Origin: Mycobacterium europaeum
GTDB lineage: Bacteria; Actinomycetota; Actinomycetes; Mycobacteriales; Mycobacteriaceae
Direction: 5' to 3'
NCBI RefSeq assembly: GCF_002102155.1
Contig: NZ_LQOU01000064.1
Span: forward strand, 1-64,000
Length of the DNA: 64,000 nt
The translations under genes and the position numbers were made by a program. The notes under the pieces were generated by a model. It did not search any database and was not told where the DNA came from. It worked only from the letters and a program-made list of their open reading frames with translations. This document shows, one piece after another, positions 25,067 through 33,300 of the stretch (positions within the stretch are counted from its first letter, which is position 1; each line of letters begins with the position of its first letter).

Positions 25067-26053
25067 GTGCGATTGAGTCTGTCGTTCACCGGATTCGGCT
25101 CGATCTTCGCCGACCTGCCGGCGGTCCACGCCGCAGAGGAGTGCGGACTGGACGGCATCTGGTACGCCGAACACATCTGCGCTCACGACGCGGTTGTGCC
25201 CGCGACGGTCTATCTGCGGGAAACCGAGCGGCTGGAGCTGGCGCTGATGGGCATCAATCCCGCGGGCCGCCACCCCGGGGTCACGGCAATGGAACTTGCG
25301 TCGCTGGCCGAGATCGCCCCCGGCCGGATTCGTGCCGCGATCGGCACTGGCGTGCCGGACATGATCGCCAGGCTGGGACGCTCGATCGACAGACCGATCG
25401 CCTCGACCATCGCGCTGCACCAGGCGCTCAGATCCGCACTCGGCGGCGTCGAACTGACAGGCGATTACCCAGGATTCGCCTTCGCGCGGTACCAGCTGAA
25501 CCCGCACGCGGCGCCACCGCCACTGGACATCATGGCGGTGCGCCCGAAAATGGTGGAGACCGCGGCGCGATACGCCGATGGTGTGTGCCTCAGCGCCGGT
25601 TCGTCGCGGGCCTACCTGACCGAGACCGTCCGGCGGGTCGAGGAGACGCTGGCCGCGGCCGGCCGGCCGCGGGGAAGCTTCCGGATCTCTGTCGTGGTTC
25701 CCGCCTTCATCACCGAGGACATCGACGGTGCGCGGCTGCAGGTGGCCTCGTTGCTGTCGACATTCGACGCGGGTACCACGGAATACCTTGCGGCCGGCGC
25801 GATCCCGCCGGGGGCCCTGGTTGCGGCGGTGGCCTCCGGCGACCCGGCCGCGGCGATCAAGGTGTTCACCCCGGAAGTCATCGATGCCGTGGCAATGGTC
25901 TGCCCTCCCGATGGCGTCGGCGAATCGTTGGCGGCCTACGCCCAAACCGGCGTCGACGAGGTCGCCATAGCCCCGTTCATGCCGCCCGCCGAGGTCCCCG
26001 ATCTGGTCCGGTTGCTGGCCGAGAACCGGCCCGCGATGGCCACCAAACCCTGA
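25067..26053 (+). CDS. Luciferase-like (LLM) F420/flavin-dependent oxidoreductase
   Basis: About 328 residues, TIM-barrel luciferase-like monooxygenase/F420 oxidoreductase family. N-terminal strand LSLSFTGFG, helix DLPAVHAAEECGLDGIWYAEH, middle motif EIAPGRIRAAIGTGVPDMI, and C-terminal TGVDEVAIAPFMPP are family-typical; the family cannot be split into FMN or F420 use by eye, but mycobacteria use many F420 forms. GTG 25067 is proposed because the promoter (TTGACA at 24968) would place transcription start near 25003; ATG 24998, in frame and 23 codons earlier, would then be untranscribed or leaderless. First gene of a seven-gene operon reaching 30044. Confidence 0.8.
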   Translation: MRLSLSFTGFGSIFADLPAVHAAEECGLDGIWYAEHICAHDAVVPATVYLRETERLELALMGINPAGRHPGVTAMELASLAEIAPGRIRAAIGTGVPDMIARLGRSIDRPIASTIALHQALRSALGGVELTGDYPGFAFARYQLNPHAAPPPLDIMAVRPKMVETAARYADGVCLSAGSSRAYLTETVRRVEETLAAAGRPRGSFRISVVVPAFITEDIDGARLQVASLLSTFDAGTTEYLAAGAIPPGALVAAVASGDPAAAIKVFTPEVIDAVAMVCPPDGVGESLAAYAQTGVDEVAIAPFMPPAEVPDLVRLLAENRPAMATKP

Positions 26054-26080
26054 ATACCGACCCTGAAGGACGGAACGTAG

Positions 26081-26521
26081 ATGACACAGGGCGCCACTGT
26101 GCGCGAGGGCGATGCCGCCGAAATCATGCGGCTGCACCGCGAATTCGTCGACGCCAACAGCCCGCTGGACTCGCGCTATCTGAGACGGCGCGTGAGCGCC
26201 AACCCCGGCGAGCTCGTTTGGTACAACCTCAACGGCTCCGCCTACGTCGGACAGGACCACATCGCCGCGTTGTGGGACACCCTGTCGGCCAACATGAACG
26301 AGCAGGCGGTGAGCGCCGAACTGCGCGATGAACGCGTCGAGGTCGAGGGCGACGTCGCGTGGGTCACCTACCTGAGCCACTATCAAGCGGATTTCGGTGA
26401 ACTGGGCACCTATGACGGCGGCATGCGCAGCACCGAGATCTGGCGGCGACGCGGCGGCGAATGGCGGCTGGTCCACACCCACTTCTCGGCACACGTGCCC
26501 GACCAGATGGGCGGACGATGA
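26081..26521 (+). CDS. SnoaL-like (NTF2-fold) protein
   Basis: 146 residues of the SnoaL/DUF4440 type: a helix-rich start (EIMRLHREFVDANS) then a curved beta sheet ending GEWRLVHTHFSAH. The fold is used by small hydrolases, isomerases and ligand carriers; no catalytic residue is certain. ATG 26081 follows GAAGGACGG. It sits between the luciferase-like gene and the alpha/beta hydrolase, so probably acts on the same pathway intermediate. Confidence 0.8.
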   Translation: MTQGATVREGDAAEIMRLHREFVDANSPLDSRYLRRRVSANPGELVWYNLNGSAYVGQDHIAALWDTLSANMNEQAVSAELRDERVEVEGDVAWVTYLSHYQADFGELGTYDGGMRSTEIWRRRGGEWRLVHTHFSAHVPDQMGGR

Positions 26522-26553
26522 CCCTGCCGCCCCCGCGCGAGGGGGATTAGGCG

Positions 26554-27366
26554 GTGCGGCGACGCTTCGTGGCGGGTCCGGCCGGGCGCCTCAGCTGTCT
26601 GTGGGCCGAATCCGACTCGCCCAGAACGCCTCTGGTGTTCGTGCACGGCATCAACGGAGTCGCCGAGCAATGGTCGCCGGTCGCCGGCCTGGTGGCCGGT
26701 CGCGGGCTGCTTGCCGTCGACCTTCGCGGCCACGGCGATTCGGAGCCGGGAGGTTCGTACGAAGCCGCCGACTACGCCGCCGATGTCAGCACGGCGATGT
26801 CCGCACTGGGCATCACGCGCGCTCACCTGGTCGGCGCCTCGTTCGGAGCGGGCGTCTGCGTCACGCTGGCCGCGACCGAGCCCGATCGTGCCGCGTCGCT
26901 GACGCTCGTCGGTGGGGCACTCAGCGTCGCCGGCACCGCCGATGCCGAAGCCGCCGTCGCCGAGTTGCGCCGGCTGGGCGCGGAGTCGTTTTTCGAGCAG
27001 GCCGCCGCGGTGAGCTTCGGGCCGGATGCCGACGAGGAGATGCTGCGGCAATCGGTGCGGTTGGCCGCGTTTCGCGACGAGGCGGTGATCGAGCGGATCC
27101 TGCGCGCGGCGTTGGCCGCCGACGTCTCGGCCGCCGCCGCCCGGGCCGCGGCGCCGGCCCGGGTGCTGACCGGCGAGCACGACCGGACCTGTCCTCCCGC
27201 ACTGGGGGCGGCACTGGCCACCGCCCTGCGCACCGACTGCATGGTGCTGGCGGGGCTGGGGCACATGGCACACATCGAGGACCCCCAACGAATTGCGGCG
27301 CTGCTCGAAGAGCACATTTGTCGGGCCGACGCGTCGCACGAATCCCCGGCTGCGCGAGGTTCGTGA
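26554..27366 (+). CDS. Alpha/beta hydrolase
   Basis: 270 residues, alpha/beta-hydrolase fold. Oxyanion/entry loop VFVHGINGVAEQW; nucleophile Ser96 in GASFGAG; catalytic His near 237-240 in GLGHMAHIED; Asp probably in TGEHDRT. Candidate esterase, lactonase or C-C hydrolase; substrate unknown. The GTG start follows a ten-codon in-frame open stretch (ATG 26518, overlapping the SnoaL stop) that ends in TAG at 26548-26550, so either the gene once began there or the stretch is a coupling leader. The stop overlaps the next gene by one base. Confidence 0.85.
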   Translation: MRRRFVAGPAGRLSCLWAESDSPRTPLVFVHGINGVAEQWSPVAGLVAGRGLLAVDLRGHGDSEPGGSYEAADYAADVSTAMSALGITRAHLVGASFGAGVCVTLAATEPDRAASLTLVGGALSVAGTADAEAAVAELRRLGAESFFEQAAAVSFGPDADEEMLRQSVRLAAFRDEAVIERILRAALAADVSAAAARAAAPARVLTGEHDRTCPPALGAALATALRTDCMVLAGLGHMAHIEDPQRIAALLEEHICRADASHESPAARGS

Positions 27367-28229
27367 TGCGCCCGGCAGTGTTCGACTATGTGGCGGCGTC
27401 CACCGTGACCGAAGCGTGTGCCGAGCTCGGTCGCGACCCCGAGGGGACGCGGGTGTTGGCCGGTGGACAGAGCCTGATGCCGCGGCTGGTGCGCCGGCTG
27501 GATCGCCCGCGCCGCCTCGTCGACATCTGCAGAATTGCCGAACTTCACGAATTGTCCGCCACGCCAGACGGTGTGCGGATGGGCGCCGCGGTCACGCAGC
27601 GAACGGCAGAGCTGTATCCCGCGCTGCAGGGCTTCGGTGTGCTCGCGCAAGCCTTGCCCGGGGTCGGCAAGGTCACCACCCGCAATCGCGGAACGGTCTG
27701 CGGCAGCCTCGCCAACGCCAACCCCGCCGCGGAGCTCGGTGTGTGTCTGGTGCTCCTCGGCGGCGAGGTGACCGCGATCTCGACGCGCGGCCTGCGTCGC
27801 ATCGCCGCGGAGGACTTCTTCCTGGCTCCGCGTCGCACCGCGCTCGAGGACGACGAGTTGCTGCACACGGTGCGGTACGACCGCCCGCAGGCGGGCACCG
27901 TGGGGCATTTCGAAAAGGTGACGATTCGCGGTGCGGGTGACACCCCGTTGTTGAGCGCCGCGGTCAGCGCCCGCCTCGGCGCCGACGGGGCAACCGATGT
28001 GCGCATCGGGGTGGGCGGCGAGGGGCAGAAACCGACGCGCGCCCCGTCGCGTATCACCGCGCCGCTGACGGGAGCGCTCGATGACCCCGCGATCGAGCAC
28101 GCGAGCCGCTCGCTTGCCGCAGAACTCGAATTCCGCGGCGACACAAGGGCGTGCGCCGATCATCGTCGACGGCTGGCGATCCGGATCGTCGCTCGCCTGC
28201 TGCGTCGGCTGCGGGAGGACCTGCTATGA
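27366..28229 (+). CDS. Mo-hydroxylase medium (FAD) subunit, CoxM-like
   Basis: FAD-binding subunit of a xanthine-dehydrogenase-family enzyme, passing electrons from the 2Fe-2S subunit to the acceptor. 287 residues. FAD motifs AGGQSLMP (32-39) and TRNRGTVCGSLANANPAAE (105-123) are both intact; the C-terminal CO-dehydrogenase flavoprotein domain follows. ATG 27366 overlaps the TGA of the hydrolase (TGATG). Partner of the small subunit immediately downstream and of the large subunit encoded convergently at 30054-32456. Confidence 0.92.
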   Translation: MRPAVFDYVAASTVTEACAELGRDPEGTRVLAGGQSLMPRLVRRLDRPRRLVDICRIAELHELSATPDGVRMGAAVTQRTAELYPALQGFGVLAQALPGVGKVTTRNRGTVCGSLANANPAAELGVCLVLLGGEVTAISTRGLRRIAAEDFFLAPRRTALEDDELLHTVRYDRPQAGTVGHFEKVTIRGAGDTPLLSAAVSARLGADGATDVRIGVGGEGQKPTRAPSRITAPLTGALDDPAIEHASRSLAAELEFRGDTRACADHRRRLAIRIVARLLRRLREDLL

Positions 28230-28756
28230 CCGACGGTGTGGCCATCGAAGTTCGGGTGAATGGCCGGTCGGTGCGCGCCTACGTGCCCGCGCGAATGACG
28301 CTCGTCGACTTCCTGCGGGAGCGGCTCGGCCTCACCGGTACGCACATCGGCTGCGGCGAGGGGTTGTGCGGCGCGTGCAACGTGCTCCTCGACTCGTGTT
28401 CCGCGCGTGCGTGCCTGATGCTGGCCGTCCAGGCCGACGACACCGACGTCGTCACGATCGAAGGGCTCAGCCCGCCCGGGTATGCCTCGAACGTGCAGGA
28501 CTGCCTCGTGCGGCATCACGCATTGCAGTGCGGCTTCTGCACACCCGGCTTCGTGGTCCTGATCGAGGAACTGCTTGCCGAGGTCGACGCCGGCAGGCGC
28601 CCGACGGCCATCCAGATACGCAAACACCTGAGCTCATCGCTGTGCCGCTGCACCGGGTACGCGCCGATCATCGCCGCGGCCGAGGAACTGGTGGCCGACA
28701 GGATCGCGGTAATCAACAGCAGCAACCCACAACCCCCGACGGAGGCCGCACGATGA
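28226..28756 (+). CDS. Mo-hydroxylase small (2x 2Fe-2S) subunit, CoxS-like
   Basis: 176 residues. Plant-type 2Fe-2S cluster ligands Cys43, Cys48, Cys51 and Cys63; second cluster Cys102, Cys105, Cys140 and Cys142 (CGFCTPG ... CRCTGY). One extra cysteine (Cys58) lies inside the first cluster loop (LLDSCSARAC), not a normal ligand position. Overlaps the medium-subunit gene by four bases. The C-terminal 20 residues (SSNPQPPTEAAR) extend beyond the usual end of CoxS. Confidence 0.93.
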   Translation: MTDGVAIEVRVNGRSVRAYVPARMTLVDFLRERLGLTGTHIGCGEGLCGACNVLLDSCSARACLMLAVQADDTDVVTIEGLSPPGYASNVQDCLVRHHALQCGFCTPGFVVLIEELLAEVDAGRRPTAIQIRKHLSSSLCRCTGYAPIIAAAEELVADRIAVINSSNPQPPTEAAR

Positions 28757-29142
28757 AGTACGCATCTCAGGAATGGCTGACCCGGCAGACCGCGCTCCAG
28801 CAGTCGTTCGCGGTACGCCCCGGCGCTACGGCCCGGGTGCAATACCGTCTCACCAACGCCCCGGGCGGAGGCGAAATCCGTTACTACGCCGACGTCCGCG
28901 ACGGCCGCGCCGTGGAACAGCAGCTGGGTGACGACCCCGCCGCCGATGGCACCATGACGGCGTCGTTCGGCGACTCCGTCGCAATCCTGCGTGGCGAACT
29001 GCCCCCGACGACGGCGTTCATGGACGGGCGCATCAAGCTGGCCGGTGACGTGGCCAAGCTCGGCAAGCTGATGCCGCTCACCCAAACAGCCGAATACAAG
29101 CGGCATCTCACACAGCTCTGCGAGGAAACCGACTTCTCTTGA
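28753..29142 (+). CDS. SCP2-like sterol/acyl carrier domain protein
   Basis: 129 residues consisting of one SCP2 domain. The C-terminal part GRIKLAGDVAKLGKLMPL matches the conserved SCP2 region that closes the hydrophobic tunnel. Such domains bind sterols, fatty acyl-CoA or other hydrophobic molecules. Overlaps the 2Fe-2S subunit gene by four bases. Its place in the operon suggests a hydrophobic substrate or CoA ester is carried between the enzymes; inference only. Confidence 0.85.
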   Translation: MKYASQEWLTRQTALQQSFAVRPGATARVQYRLTNAPGGGEIRYYADVRDGRAVEQQLGDDPAADGTMTASFGDSVAILRGELPPTTAFMDGRIKLAGDVAKLGKLMPLTQTAEYKRHLTQLCEETDFS

Positions 29143-30044
29143 CCTTCTCGCTGCTTGCCCGCGATCCGGTCACGGGCCATCTCGGCGTCGCATCGCAGTC
29201 GCACTACATGGGCGTCGGCTCCGTAGTGACCTGGGCCGAAGCCGGTACCGGCGCGGTGGCGACACAGGCGTTCGCGCTCCGCGGCTACGGGCCGCGCGGC
29301 CTGGCCCTGATGCGGGCCGGCAGCCGCGCGCCCGATGCACTGCGGCAACTGCTGCGGTCGGATGCCGACCGCGAGATCAGACAAGTCGCGTTCCTGGATG
29401 CGGCGGGGGAATTCGGAATACACAGCGGCACTCGATGTGTCGGCGCCGCGGGCGTGGCCCGAGGCGAGCACGTCGTGGGGCTGGGCAACATGCTCGACAA
29501 CGACGGCGTGCCGCAGGCGATGGTGCATGGCTTCGAAAGCGCACGCGGTGACCTGGCCCACCGCCTCGCGGCCGGCCTGCAGGCCGCCGATGAGGCAGGC
29601 GGTGACATTCGCGGGCGGCAATCGGCCGCAATTCTGGTCGTCGACGGCGCACCCACCGATGCGCCATGGGATGGCATCGTGCGAGATCTGCGCGTCGAGG
29701 ACGATCGGGACCCCATCGGGGAACTGAGCCGGCTGCTGGACATCAACGACGCGGTCGACGACATGTCGCGGGTGGTGTTCGATCCGCAAGGCCCGATCCT
29801 CGGCCCGCCGCAGCCCGATTGCGTCTACAATTCCGCCGCCGCAACGCTGGCCACGGTGGCGAGGGTGCTGGGCGACAACCCCGAGGCGACGTTCTGGCAA
29901 GCGGTGCTGCAGGCGCGCTGGGGACGAACGGACGATGCCAGACAACTTCTGGAAACCGCTACCCGGCACAATCCCCGGCTGGTGACATTCTTCTCGCGGT
30001 TGGCCGACGCCGGAATCCTCACACCGAGAGCGTTTCCGCCCTGA
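29139..30044 (+). CDS. DUF1028 (Ntn-hydrolase-like) protein
   Basis: 301 residues. The DUF1028 core (about 1-210) begins TFSLLARDPVTGHLGVASQSH and has the family's VGSVVTWAEAGTGAVATQ and GVPQAMVHGFE; the fold is related to N-terminal-nucleophile hydrolases. The C-terminal ~80 residues form a small helical domain that may bind a partner. The start is TTG 29139, overlapping the SCP2 stop (TTGA). Function unknown; DUF1028 genes are often found in amino-acid or peptide catabolic clusters. Last gene of the operon; ends ten bases from the convergent large-subunit gene. Confidence 0.85.
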   Translation: MTFSLLARDPVTGHLGVASQSHYMGVGSVVTWAEAGTGAVATQAFALRGYGPRGLALMRAGSRAPDALRQLLRSDADREIRQVAFLDAAGEFGIHSGTRCVGAAGVARGEHVVGLGNMLDNDGVPQAMVHGFESARGDLAHRLAAGLQAADEAGGDIRGRQSAAILVVDGAPTDAPWDGIVRDLRVEDDRDPIGELSRLLDINDAVDDMSRVVFDPQGPILGPPQPDCVYNSAAATLATVARVLGDNPEATFWQAVLQARWGRTDDARQLLETATRHNPRLVTFFSRLADAGILTPRAFPP

Positions 30045-30053
30045 CTTAGTTTC

Positions 30054-32456
30054 TCAGAAACCGCTACCGCCACCTGTCGCCCATACCCGCTGGGGCGCAG
30101 ATGGTTGTGGCTCTGGTGCGGGGCGGGAGGTCATCGAATCTATCGCGACGAGTAGCCGATCGGCGGTGATCGGGATGGTGTCGACGATGTGGGCGTGTTC
30201 GTCCCCGATGGCATCGCGGATCGCGTTGGCCAGCGCCGCGGGCAGCGGGATGGCGCCGCTTTCACCGGCTCCTTTGGCGCCGTTGAGTGAGAAGGGTGAG
30301 GGTGTTTCGAGGTGGACGAGTTCGACCTGGGGCACGTTGGCCGGCAACGGGGGGAAGTAGTCCCACATCGACTGGACCACCGGTTGGCCATCGTCGGTGT
30401 AGGGCAGCTGCTCATACAGCGCCGCGCCGATGCCCTGTGCGGTGCTGCCCTGGATCTGTCCCGCGACGAGCGCGGGATTGAGCTGGCGGCCGCAGTCGTG
30501 CCCGAATACCACCCTGGGTAAGGACACCGCGCCGGTGTCGCGATCGATTTCGACCACGACCGCGACGGCACCGAAAGTGAAAGCGAAGTTGCGCGGATCG
30601 TAGGTATAGGCCGACTCGAGCCCGGGTTCGGTATCGGGCGGAAGATCTATTGCACGCCAAGCCGCTTCGGCGACCTGACCGATGCTGACCTGGGCGCCGG
30701 ACTCATCGGCGAAGCCGGAATCGCTGTCGAGGACACCCGCCTGATCGCTCGCATCGAGCAGGTGCGCGGCGATTTCTCGCATCCGTTCCCGAAGCCCGCG
30801 CGCGGCCATCATGACTGCGGAGCCGGCGACCCCGGCGCCGCGGCTGCCGCCGCTGGCATAGCCGGTGTACGGGCAGGCCTGCGTATCGCCGCAGATGACC
30901 GAAACCGATTCCAGCGCAACGCCGATCTCGTCGGCGGCCACTTGCGCAAGGACGGTCTCGAGTCCCTGGCCCATCGGGATCTGCCCGGTCAGCACCGTGA
31001 CCAGGCCCGACGCGTCCATGCGGACCACCGCGCGGTCATGGCCGGGGTTGTTGATGCCCATCATCGCCGCGGCCGCCGATGGGCCGAAATTGGAAGCCTC
31101 GACGTAGCAGGCGATGCCGACGCCAACCAGCCGCCCCATGGCGCGGGCTTCGGCGGCCTCGCGGCGTGCCCGCGGCCAGTCGACGCGGTCGGCGACGAGG
31201 TCGAGCAGTTCGCCGTAGCGCCCGCTGTCCAGGCACATCATCGCGGGGGTCCAATACGGCAACTCGTCGGGACGCAAGAGGTTGCGGCGGCGGATCTCGA
31301 TCGGATCGATGCCGAGGCGTCGCGCCCCCTCGTCCAGCGCTCGCTCGATCGCGAGGGTGGCTTCTGGCATGCCGAAGCCGCGGTACGCCCCGATCGGCGT
31401 TTTGTTGGTCACCACCGCGACCAGCTCGCTGAGCGCGTCGGTGACCCGGTACGGGCCGGTCAGCATGGCCGCGGTGACCACCCCGGACCCGGCGCCGGCC
31501 ATATATGGCGTTGCCCCGCAATCGAGTACGACCGTGGCCCGCAGTCCGGTGATGGTGCCGTCCGCATTGAGCCCCAACTCGAGGTCGACCGCCGTTCCGC
31601 GCCCGTGAACGGTGGCGGTGAACGCCTCGGATCTGCTTTCGATCCAACGGACGGGACGGCCGACGACGCGTGCGGCGAAGGCCACCAGGGTCTCCTCGAT
31701 GTAGGCGCACGTCTTGTTACCGAATGCACCGCCGACATCGGGGCAGATCACGCGGACGCGGCTCTCGGGCACTCGCAGTGTGGCGCTCAAAGAGGCGCGC
31801 ACTTGATGCAGCGCCTGCGTCGAGGTCCACAATGTGACGGACTCGCCGGTGATATCCCATATGGCGCGCACCCCGCGTGTCTCCAGTGAGAGCCCGGCGA
31901 CTCGATTGCTGGTGTACCGGCCGGCGACGATCAGCGCCGCACCCGCGAGAGCAGCGCCGGGATCGCCGGCCTCGAAACGTGTTCGGCCGAAGACGTTGTC
32001 GGGCCAGTCGTCATAAAGAAGCGGTTCGCTGTCGGCGCTCGCCTCGACCACCGCGGGCAGCCGCTCATAGGTGACGTCCACGAGCTCGGCGGCGTCCTCG
32101 GCGAGGTAGGCGTCGTCGGCGACGACGGCCGCGATCGGTTCACCCACATAGCGAACCCGGTCGCCAGCCAGACACCACGTGGGTGCGTCGGCCTGGATCT
32201 GTGTCGTCCACATCATCGCCATCGGTTCGGTAGCGGAACGGACGTCTGAGCCGACCAGAACTGCGCGCACGCCGGGAGCGGTGCAGGCTTTGCGCGTGTC
32301 GACCGAGACGCGGGCGTGCGGTTCGCGGGAGCGGACCACCACCAGGTGCAGTTCGCCGGCGGCCTGCTCATCGGCGAGATAGCGGCCGCCTCCGGCGGCC
32401 AGTCGCCGCAGGTTGAGCCCCGGCGGGCTCTGGCCGACCTGGCGCGCAGTGGTCAT
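30054..32456 (-). CDS. Mo-hydroxylase large (molybdopterin) subunit, CoxL/XdhA-like
   Basis: About 800 residues. N-terminal aldehyde-oxidase/xanthine-dehydrogenase a/b-hammerhead domain (about 15-130), then the molybdopterin-binding domains (about 140-760). The catalytic Glu732 is in GAKGAGESG. The Mo-site loop reads GAYRGFGMPE, not the AYRCSFR of true form-I CO dehydrogenase, so this is a hydroxylase of an organic substrate such as an N-heterocycle or aldehyde. ATG 32456 (MTTARQVG) chosen; an upstream GTG in frame is possible. Unlike most such enzymes its gene is on the opposite strand to the medium and small subunit genes, and is divergent from the second TetR. Confidence 0.9.
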   Translation of the reverse strand: MTTARQVGQSPPGLNLRRLAAGGGRYLADEQAAGELHLVVVRSREPHARVSVDTRKACTAPGVRAVLVGSDVRSATEPMAMMWTTQIQADAPTWCLAGDRVRYVGEPIAAVVADDAYLAEDAAELVDVTYERLPAVVEASADSEPLLYDDWPDNVFGRTRFEAGDPGAALAGAALIVAGRYTSNRVAGLSLETRGVRAIWDITGESVTLWTSTQALHQVRASLSATLRVPESRVRVICPDVGGAFGNKTCAYIEETLVAFAARVVGRPVRWIESRSEAFTATVHGRGTAVDLELGLNADGTITGLRATVVLDCGATPYMAGAGSGVVTAAMLTGPYRVTDALSELVAVVTNKTPIGAYRGFGMPEATLAIERALDEGARRLGIDPIEIRRRNLLRPDELPYWTPAMMCLDSGRYGELLDLVADRVDWPRARREAAEARAMGRLVGVGIACYVEASNFGPSAAAAMMGINNPGHDRAVVRMDASGLVTVLTGQIPMGQGLETVLAQVAADEIGVALESVSVICGDTQACPYTGYASGGSRGAGVAGSAVMMAARGLRERMREIAAHLLDASDQAGVLDSDSGFADESGAQVSIGQVAEAAWRAIDLPPDTEPGLESAYTYDPRNFAFTFGAVAVVVEIDRDTGAVSLPRVVFGHDCGRQLNPALVAGQIQGSTAQGIGAALYEQLPYTDDGQPVVQSMWDYFPPLPANVPQVELVHLETPSPFSLNGAKGAGESGAIPLPAALANAIRDAIGDEHAHIVDTIPITADRLLVAIDSMTSRPAPEPQPSAPQRVWATGGGSGF

Positions 32457-32534
32457 GGCGAGGTGCACACGCCCCTTCTCTGGGTCTTGACCGATACGTC
32501 CGGACCGGCTCGCAAGCAAACGTAACGACGCGTG

Positions 32535-32547
32535 TGACAGCATGTCA
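32535..32547. promoter_or_regulatory. TetR operator 2, TGACA-N3-TGTCA
   Basis: TGACAGCATGTCA: arms identical to operator 1 with a different three-base centre. Lies in the 210-base spacer between the large Mo-subunit gene (leftward) and TetR 2 (rightward), so it can control both. Confidence 0.7.
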
Positions 32548-32666
32548 ATAACGACGTTCAATTTGGCGTCCGATATGCTGGCGGGGTAGACACGTCATGC
32601 CCATCGGGTGTCTGCGACGACGGTCGGTCGCGCGGACCCGCCCATTACCGCAAGTAGGTTGCGCTC

Positions 32667-33293
32667 CTGACTACTCGACAAAGCGATTTGCAGGCGCGCC
32701 GGCGCGAGCGCAGACGCAATGCCCGCCGTCGGCTGCTGGACGCCGCGCACGGTCTGCTCGAAGAGCAACGCTGGGCGGAGATTTCGCTCGATGACATCAC
32801 CTCGGCCGCCGATGTTGCGCGCACCGCCTTTTACCGCCATTTCGAGGACCGTCAGCACCTGTTGATGGCGATGCTCGACGACGTCGGACTCGAGTTGGAT
32901 CACGTCGCCGACAACTGGATGGCACCAGCCGATGACCCCGTGGCCGAGCTGCGCGCGAGCCTCGGCGGCCTGACAACGGTTTTCGTCGAGCACGGTCGCC
33001 TCATCCAGGCCATCTCCGATACCGCCCGGCACGACCCAGAGATCGGCGCGCTCTACGACCGCCTGGCCGACCGCCTTCTCAGCGCAACCGCGCGCCGAAT
33101 CGAAGCGGACGTCGCGGCCGGACGGAGCGACATCACCGAGCCGCACGAGGTGGCCCGTGCGCTCACGTGGATGAACGAGCGGTACTTGCTCGTATCGTTC
33201 GGGCACCCTCCGTTCAGCGACCCGGCGGCGGTCACCGAAGCGCTGGCGACCATCTGGATCCGCACGCTGTACGGGTCGGCCGCGGCGACGTAA
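32667..33293 (+). CDS. TetR-family repressor 2 of the Mo-hydroxylase module
   Basis: About 208 residues, paralogue of TetR 1 (24290-24922) with identical recognition segment DDITSAADVARTAFYRHF and closely similar ligand domain (LELDHVADNW, RHDPEIGALY, ALTWMNERYL). Homology continues upstream of the first usual start codon (TTG 32688): the residues TTRQSDLQ match TTRQTDLQ of TetR 1. The only codon in place of TetR 1's ATG is CTG 32667, with a TAG three codons before, so translation probably begins at CTG. If not, the protein starts at TTG 32688 and loses seven residues. Confidence 0.87.
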   Translation: MTTRQSDLQARRRERRRNARRRLLDAAHGLLEEQRWAEISLDDITSAADVARTAFYRHFEDRQHLLMAMLDDVGLELDHVADNWMAPADDPVAELRASLGGLTTVFVEHGRLIQAISDTARHDPEIGALYDRLADRLLSATARRIEADVAAGRSDITEPHEVARALTWMNERYLLVSFGHPPFSDPAAVTEALATIWIRTLYGSAAAT

Positions 33294-33300
33294 CCCCGGT

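Noticed and set aside
30054..32456. Reading the large Mo subunit as carbon monoxide dehydrogenase CoxL
   Set aside because: The active-site loop is GAYRGFG and lacks the AYRCSFR signature of form-I CO dehydrogenase.
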